A DNA stretch of 64,000 nucleotides. Origin: Succinatimonas sp. UBA7265 (lineage in GTDB: Bacteria; Pseudomonadota; Gammaproteobacteria; Enterobacterales; Succinivibrionaceae). This document shows positions 59,476-64,000 of this stretch, piece after piece (position 1 is the first letter of the stretch; every line of letters starts with the position of its first letter). The position numbers were made by a program, and so were the translations under genes. The stretch lies in NCBI GenBank assembly GCA_002473165.1, contig DKSD01000094.1:18104-82103 (forward strand). Direction: 5' to 3'. The notes under the pieces are model-generated. The model was not told where the DNA came from, searched no databases, and saw only the letters and a list, made by a program, of their open reading frames with translations.

Positions 59476-60114
59476 TTAAGCTTTGACACTCGGCCTTACG
59501 ATCAGATCCCCGTTGTTGGCGCCCGGAACGGCACCCTTGACGAGGAGCAGATTACGCTCGGAGTCGATACGGACCAGCTCAAGATCGAGCACAGTGACGC
59601 GCTCATCACCCATGTGGCCGACCATCTTCTTGCCCTTGAACACATGACCCGGGGTCTGGTTCTGGCCGGTGGAGCCGGGAACACGGTGCGAACGGGAGTT
59701 GCCGTGGGTGAAGTCCTGGTGGAGGAAGTGATAGCGTTTGATGGTACCAGCGGTGCCTTTGCCTTTGCTCTGGCCGGTGACGTCGACTTTCTTGACATCC
59801 TTGAAAGCATCGACCTTGATCTCAGAGCCGACCTGATAGGCAGCCAGCTCAGCGGGCTCCAGGCGGAACTCCCACAGGCCGCGGCCGGCGGCGACTTTGG
59901 CTTTAGCAAAGTGGCCGGTCTCAGGTTTGTTGATACGGCTGGCTTTGCGCTCGCCGGTGGTGACCTGAATGGCATTGTAGCCGTCAGTTTCCGCGTTCTT
60001 TACCTGGGTAACGCGGTTTGCCTCAACCTGGATGACGGTAACAGGAACAGACTTGCCGTTCTCGTTGAACACGCGGGTCATACCAAGTTTGCGGCCGATT
60101 AAACCGATTGACAT
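59476..60114 (-). CDS. rplC: 50S ribosomal protein L3
   Basis: 212 aa: [60 protein letters not shown]. It has the Gln that is methylated in E. coli (GQNQTPGHV region). Confidence 0.98.
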   Translation of the reverse strand: MSIGLIGRKLGMTRVFNENGKSVPVTVIQVEANRVTQVKNAETDGYNAIQVTTGERKASRINKPETGHFAKAKVAAGRGLWEFRLEPAELAAYQVGSEIKVDAFKDVKKVDVTGQSKGKGTAGTIKRYHFLHQDFTHGNSRSHRVPGSTGQNQTPGHVFKGKKMVGHMGDERVTVLDLELVRIDSERNLLLVKGAVPGANNGDLIVRPSVKA

Positions 60115-60132
60115 TGTATTTATCCCCTATCG

Positions 60133-60624
<492 letters not shown>

Positions 60625-60652
60625 ATTATACGCTCAGGGAAGCCGCAGGCAA
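60625..60652 (-). promoter_or_regulatory. Promoter of the S10 operon
   Basis: TTGCCT (60647-60652), 16-base spacer, TATAAT (60625-60630) on the minus strand, about 180 bases before rpsJ. Confidence 0.7.
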
Positions 60653-60701
60653 TCCCTTTTTAAGGCTTTTTTTGCGCGTTTTCAGTTCCGGGCAAAAACG
60701 G

Positions 60702-62504
60702 TCAGGGTCTGGGGAATTCCGGATCGTCTGATGCCTTATAGAGGTTGTGCATGGTCATGGCGTTCTTTTCGTTAAGGCCGTAGCCGGGGGATGAGAGATC
60801 AAAGCGCCTTTCATACTGCGGCACGCCTTTAAGCCCCATCAGCCCTGCCATGAGATCAAACGTAAGATCGTTTGTCCACACGCTGCGGCGGTGCAGCCGC
60901 AGCGCCTGCATCAGGCCGCGGTTGTCGCGGGCGTAAGCGTCTGACACCGTGATCATCAGCGGCACGCGCACCATGGGGAAGGTGAAGGCCGCCGGGTTAT
61001 GGTCAAACTGCTCGGTGACATCCTCGCCGTGATCGGAAATGTAGACCATGGCCTTAAAGCGCGGGTGGGCGGACACCTTCTCGTAAATCTTGCGCACGTT
61101 GTCGTCCGTATAGCGCACAGTGTCGTCATAGTAATCGGTGCGCGGATCTGCAGAGCCCTCAAAGATCATGGCCTCAGGCGGGATGCGCTCGTTGTAGCGC
61201 TCATGCGATCCCATAAGATGCACGATCACCAGAGCGTTGTCCGTGCCTTTAAGATCCGGGAAGTTGTCGGCCAGTTCCTCGTCATAAAACAGCCCGTACA
61301 TCTTGGCGGTGCTGTTGAGCCAAAACTCGTGATCGGCGCTTGAGGAGATCACGGAGATCGGGGTCTCGTACACCCCGAACTTGCGCTGGTTTGACAGCCA
61401 CCAGACTTTAAACCCGGCCCGGCGCGCCACCTCAAGCAGCGAGAAGGAATTTACGAGATCGGCGTTGTTGTACTGGTTTTTGCCGGTCAGCGCATAGGTA
61501 AGCGACGGCACCGTCTGCGGGAAGCTCGAATAGGCCTTGGGGAAAAACAGCGTGTGCGGATCGCCTGAGAGCGAATCCATAAAAGGCGTCGTCGGACGAG
61601 GATAACCGAACACCGACATGTGATCGCGGTTTTCCGATTCACCCAGGATCAGCACATAGATGCCGGCGTGACCCGGAAGGCAGGCGATGCCGCCTAACTG
61701 CGCGAGCATTTGGCGGCGGTGCTCTGATGCCTCAGAATAGCGGTCAAACTGCTGCAGCTGAATGCTGGTGACTTTGAGCACCGATGTCGCCATGTAAGGA
61801 ATGACCGGGATGACGTTTACGAGATCGTAGACGGAGACGACAAACAAAAAGATCCCGCAGGCGAATCTGCCTTTAAAAGGCTTGCTGCGCGAGACGTGCA
61901 CACGCCCCAGAAGCCACATATAAAAGGAGAGCAGAACCGCCATGAACACGCCGGCGAGTGCCCAGCGCAGCGTAAAATGCGCCTGCACGTATTCAAGGCT
62001 CTCTTTGCCGTCGGTCTGCGCCAGCGCCAGGATGATATCCGAGGTCAAAAGCTGGTTCATGGCGATGTAGTAGCACCACAGCGATGCCGGGAAGATGATG
62101 AGGGCGGCCGCCAAAAGCCCGCTGGCGACGCGGGCGCACAGGCGCACTTTAGGCGAGTGCGCCTGGCCTGAAACAAACCAGAGGAACAACAGCGGCGTCA
62201 GAGCGGCGCAGGCGGCCTCGCAGGCCACCAAAAATTCCGCAGGCCTTAAATCCGATCCGACGCACAGCCGGATAAGCGGCACTGAGGCATAGAGCGCGGC
62301 CAGGGCGATAAAGAAACAAAAGAACCTGCGGCTTAAGCCAAAGAAATCCCAGACCAGCACGGCGCCGGCGCAGGCAACGATCCCTGCGGCAAACGGCGCA
62401 ACAACTCTTGCAGGATCTCCTGACAGGTACTCGGCGGTCCCAAAAAAGATCGCAGCCAGGATCACGGCCAACGCCAGCAATACGCGGTTACGCGGGCTTT
62501 TCAT
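60702..62504 (-). CDS. Phosphoethanolamine-transferase-like sulfatase-family membrane protein
   Basis: 600-aa inner-membrane protein. The N-terminal half carries several hydrophobic helices. The catalytic sulfatase-like domain starts near YVLILGESENRDHMSVFGYP, with metal-site motifs RPTTPFMD, VYISDHGEDV and FTFPMVRVPLMI. The nucleophile position is Ser of GES where EptA-type enzymes use Thr; CptA-type members use GES wording. It resembles lipid A or lipooligosaccharide phosphoethanolamine transferases, but substrate is not determined. ATG 62504 has GGAGAG five bases upstream. Transcribed away from queH. Confidence 0.8.
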   Translation of the reverse strand: MKSPRNRVLLALAVILAAIFFGTAEYLSGDPARVVAPFAAGIVACAGAVLVWDFFGLSRRFFCFFIALAALYASVPLIRLCVGSDLRPAEFLVACEAACAALTPLLFLWFVSGQAHSPKVRLCARVASGLLAAALIIFPASLWCYYIAMNQLLTSDIILALAQTDGKESLEYVQAHFTLRWALAGVFMAVLLSFYMWLLGRVHVSRSKPFKGRFACGIFLFVVSVYDLVNVIPVIPYMATSVLKVTSIQLQQFDRYSEASEHRRQMLAQLGGIACLPGHAGIYVLILGESENRDHMSVFGYPRPTTPFMDSLSGDPHTLFFPKAYSSFPQTVPSLTYALTGKNQYNNADLVNSFSLLEVARRAGFKVWWLSNQRKFGVYETPISVISSSADHEFWLNSTAKMYGLFYDEELADNFPDLKGTDNALVIVHLMGSHERYNERIPPEAMIFEGSADPRTDYYDDTVRYTDDNVRKIYEKVSAHPRFKAMVYISDHGEDVTEQFDHNPAAFTFPMVRVPLMITVSDAYARDNRGLMQALRLHRRSVWTNDLTFDLMAGLMGLKGVPQYERRFDLSSPGYGLNEKNAMTMHNLYKASDDPEFPRP

Positions 62505-62734
62505 GTCACTCTCCAGGACACAGCGCAAAAGCGCCTTTGCGCTGTGCTCTTTGGTTTAATATTTATAATCAAAGCGGATTTTCTCAGCCATCCGCCCGTA
62601 AGCGGCGAATTATTATAAACGCCTGATCCAACCCTTTGCACAGACTTAACATTCTCTTTATGTTCGGCAGCGCCCTTTTGCGGATTAAACCCGGACGCCC
62701 TGTTAAGATAGCGGCGATGTTTTTCGGAGCGCAC

Positions 62735-63436
62735 ATGGAATTTACCTTTACCCTGCCGCAGGATTACGGCGCTTCCTCGCCTAAAAAGGATCTGACCCTC
62801 CCTGAGGGGGAGAGGGAGGTGCTGCTTCACAGCTGCTGCGCCCCCTGCTCCACCGCCGTGCTCGAGTGCATGATCGCAAACGGGATCCGTCCCCTGGTCT
62901 TTTTCTGCAACCCCAACATCCAGCCTCAAGATGAATACGAAAAACGCCGCGACGAATGGCTGCGCCTGTGCGGGCTGTTAAAACTGGAAACCGCCGTTGA
63001 TCCTTATGACACGGCAAAATGGTTTGAGTGCATCAAAGGCTTTGAAGATGAGCCTGAGCGGGGCCGGCGCTGCGATCGCTGCTTTGCCTTCAGGCTCACG
63101 CGCGCCGCGCGCTTTGCCAAAGAGCGCGGGATCCGCGTCTTCACCACGACGCTTGCCACCTCGCGCTGGAAAAGCAAGCCCCAGGTCGACCGGGCCGGGC
63201 GCGCCGCCCAGGACGCGGTTCCCGGCACGCTGTACTGGGATATAGACTGGCGCAAGGAGGGGCTTGTCGGCAGGCGCTATGAGCTCGTAAAGGAGATCGG
63301 CTTTTACAACCAGCGCTACTGCGGCTGCGTCTACAGCATGAAATCGGTCATGGAGCAGAAAAAAATCCGTGAAAAACGCGAGATCCTCAAATCCTCGCTG
63401 GACACAGATGAACTCTCAGGCGCGCTGACAAAATAA
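62735..63436 (+). CDS. queH: Epoxyqueuosine reductase QueH
   Basis: 233 aa, DUF208/QueH family, final step of queuosine synthesis. HSCCAPCS carries the paired Cys; CDRCFAFRL and RYCGCVYS are the other cysteine motifs that hold the cluster. TTTLATSRWKSKPQV is conserved. ATG 62735 is chosen because GGAG lies six bases upstream; the frame extends 33 codons further without a site. QueH and not QueG, common in anaerobes. Confidence 0.9.
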   Translation: MEFTFTLPQDYGASSPKKDLTLPEGEREVLLHSCCAPCSTAVLECMIANGIRPLVFFCNPNIQPQDEYEKRRDEWLRLCGLLKLETAVDPYDTAKWFECIKGFEDEPERGRRCDRCFAFRLTRAARFAKERGIRVFTTTLATSRWKSKPQVDRAGRAAQDAVPGTLYWDIDWRKEGLVGRRYELVKEIGFYNQRYCGCVYSMKSVMEQKKIREKREILKSSLDTDELSGALTK

Positions 63437-63460
63437 AAACGGGGCCGCCGGCCCCGCTTT
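63432..63460. terminator. Bidirectional terminator between queH and pyrE
   Basis: CGGGGCC, GCC, GGCCCCG stem at 63440-63456, with TTTTTATTTT on the minus strand and CTTTG on the plus. It mainly terminates pyrE and also queH. Confidence 0.8.
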
Positions 63461-63476
63461 GCGATTTCAAAAAATC

Positions 63477-64000
63477 TCACACCCCGTAATTCTCGCGGTA
63501 TTTCTCCATAGCAGGAAGGTGCGCGGCCAAAGAGGGATCTTTTTTTAGGAACTCGAGCAGATCATCAAAAGTGACGATGGAGATCACTTTGATGCCGAGA
63601 TCTTTTTCCGCCTCGGCGATGGCCGAAAGCTCACCGTGGCCCTTCTCTTTGCGGTCAAGGGCGATGAGCGCGGCGGTAAATTGCGCTCCGGCCGCGGAGA
63701 TGATCCCGGCGCTTTCGCGGATGGCGGTACCGGCGGTGATCACGTCATCTATCAGCACGACGCGCCCTTTAAGCGGGGCGCCTACCAGGGATCCGCCCTC
63801 GCCGTGATCTTTTTTCTCTTTGCGGTTAAAGCACCAGGGGGCGTTCACCTGGTGCTCCGAGGAGAGCGCCATCGCCGTGGCGCAGCACAGCGGAATGCCC
63901 TTGTAGGCAGGCCCGAAGAGCACATCGTAATCCATGCCTGAATCGCAGAGGCGGCGGGCATAGCAGGAGCCGAGGATCGCCAGATCCTCGCCGGTGCAAA
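63477..64000 (-). CDS. pyrE: Orotate phosphoribosyltransferase (partial)
   Basis: The 5' part is outside the window. The coding frame extends from 63477 to the edge; visible residues run [54 protein letters not shown] and [20 protein letters not shown] (PRPP loop). It makes OMP from orotate and PRPP in pyrimidine synthesis. An internal ATG at 63935 is not the start; about the first 35-40 codons are missing. Confidence 0.95.
   Translation of the reverse strand, partial: CTGEDLAILGSCYARRLCDSGMDYDVLFGPAYKGIPLCCATAMALSSEHQVNAPWCFNRKEKKDHGEGGSLVGAPLKGRVVLIDDVITAGTAIRESAGIISAAGAQFTAALIALDRKEKGHGELSAIAEAEKDLGIKVISIVTFDDLLEFLKKDPSLAAHLPAMEKYRENYGV

Overview
The window is a gammaproteobacterial chromosome segment. 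Its core gene orders are the classical gamma ones: tRNA-Ser(GCU)-csrA-alaS-recX-recA, mutS beside rpoS-nlpD-yqaA-ispF-ispD-ftsB-pyrG-relA, rlmD, recO-era-rnc-lepB-lepA-rseB-rseA-rpoE, and the complete S10, spc and alpha ribosomal clusters. The DNA is GC-rich. The mixture of reduced synteny (no surE/pcm between ispF and yqaA, no eno between pyrG and ftsB), a ChvE-type sugar-binding pair and gut-type accessory genes (DUF1848, DUF3791/DUF3990) would fit a host-associated anaerobe such as the Succinivibrionaceae. That placement is inference, not proof.

Layout. 1-4.3 kb: the start of a tRNA, two tandem periplasmic sugar-binding proteins with no transporter beside them, an SPFH/band-7 protein, and a VapBC module whose toxin is frameshifted. 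4.5-12.1 kb: tRNA-Ser, csrA, alaS, recX, recA on the minus strand and mutS divergent on the plus strand. 12.1-15.9 kb: a nested mobile-element scar between mutS and rpoS. An IS256-family element has been interrupted by an IS1634-family element, leaving an exact 91-bp target duplication. 15.9-24.2 kb: rpoS, nlpD, yqaA, ispF, ispD, ftsB, pyrG, relA. 24.3-26.4 kb: a decayed accessory patch (DUF3990 with a stop codon, DUF3791, DUF1848 with a frameshift). 26.6-35.4 kb: rlmD, then recO-era-rnc-lepB-lepA and the sigma-E regulon head rseB-rseA-rpoE. 35.6-44.7 kb: a large mechanosensitive channel, a ferredoxin, a fused YggS-ProC protein, YggT, ParC and an L,D-transpeptidase-like protein. 45.2-60.5 kb: the ribosomal protein superoperons. 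60.7-64 kb: a phosphoethanolamine-transferase-like membrane protein, QueH and the 3' part of pyrE.

The most interesting feature is in the alpha operon. Two different full-length rpoA genes flank rplQ. Their C-terminal domains are almost the same, but their N-terminal domains have decayed in a complementary way. The upstream copy has lost the residues that in E. coli alpha contact beta (R45 region, HEYS/QEDI segment) and keeps the RVEQRTDLD segment that contacts beta-prime. The downstream copy shows the reverse. This predicts an obligate alpha heterodimer with fixed positions in RNA polymerase. Francisella is the bacterium known to use two alpha subunits, but there the genes are unlinked.

Secondary points of interest are the 91-bp duplication made by the IS1634-type element, a catalytic Asp-to-Tyr change in the IS256 transposase, the YggS-ProC fusion, low-complexity Ala/Lys/Pro tails on several ribosomal proteins, and a likely promoter whose -35 box lies inside the terminator stem between rpsQ and rplN. 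Everything here was read by eye; no alignment or database search was run.
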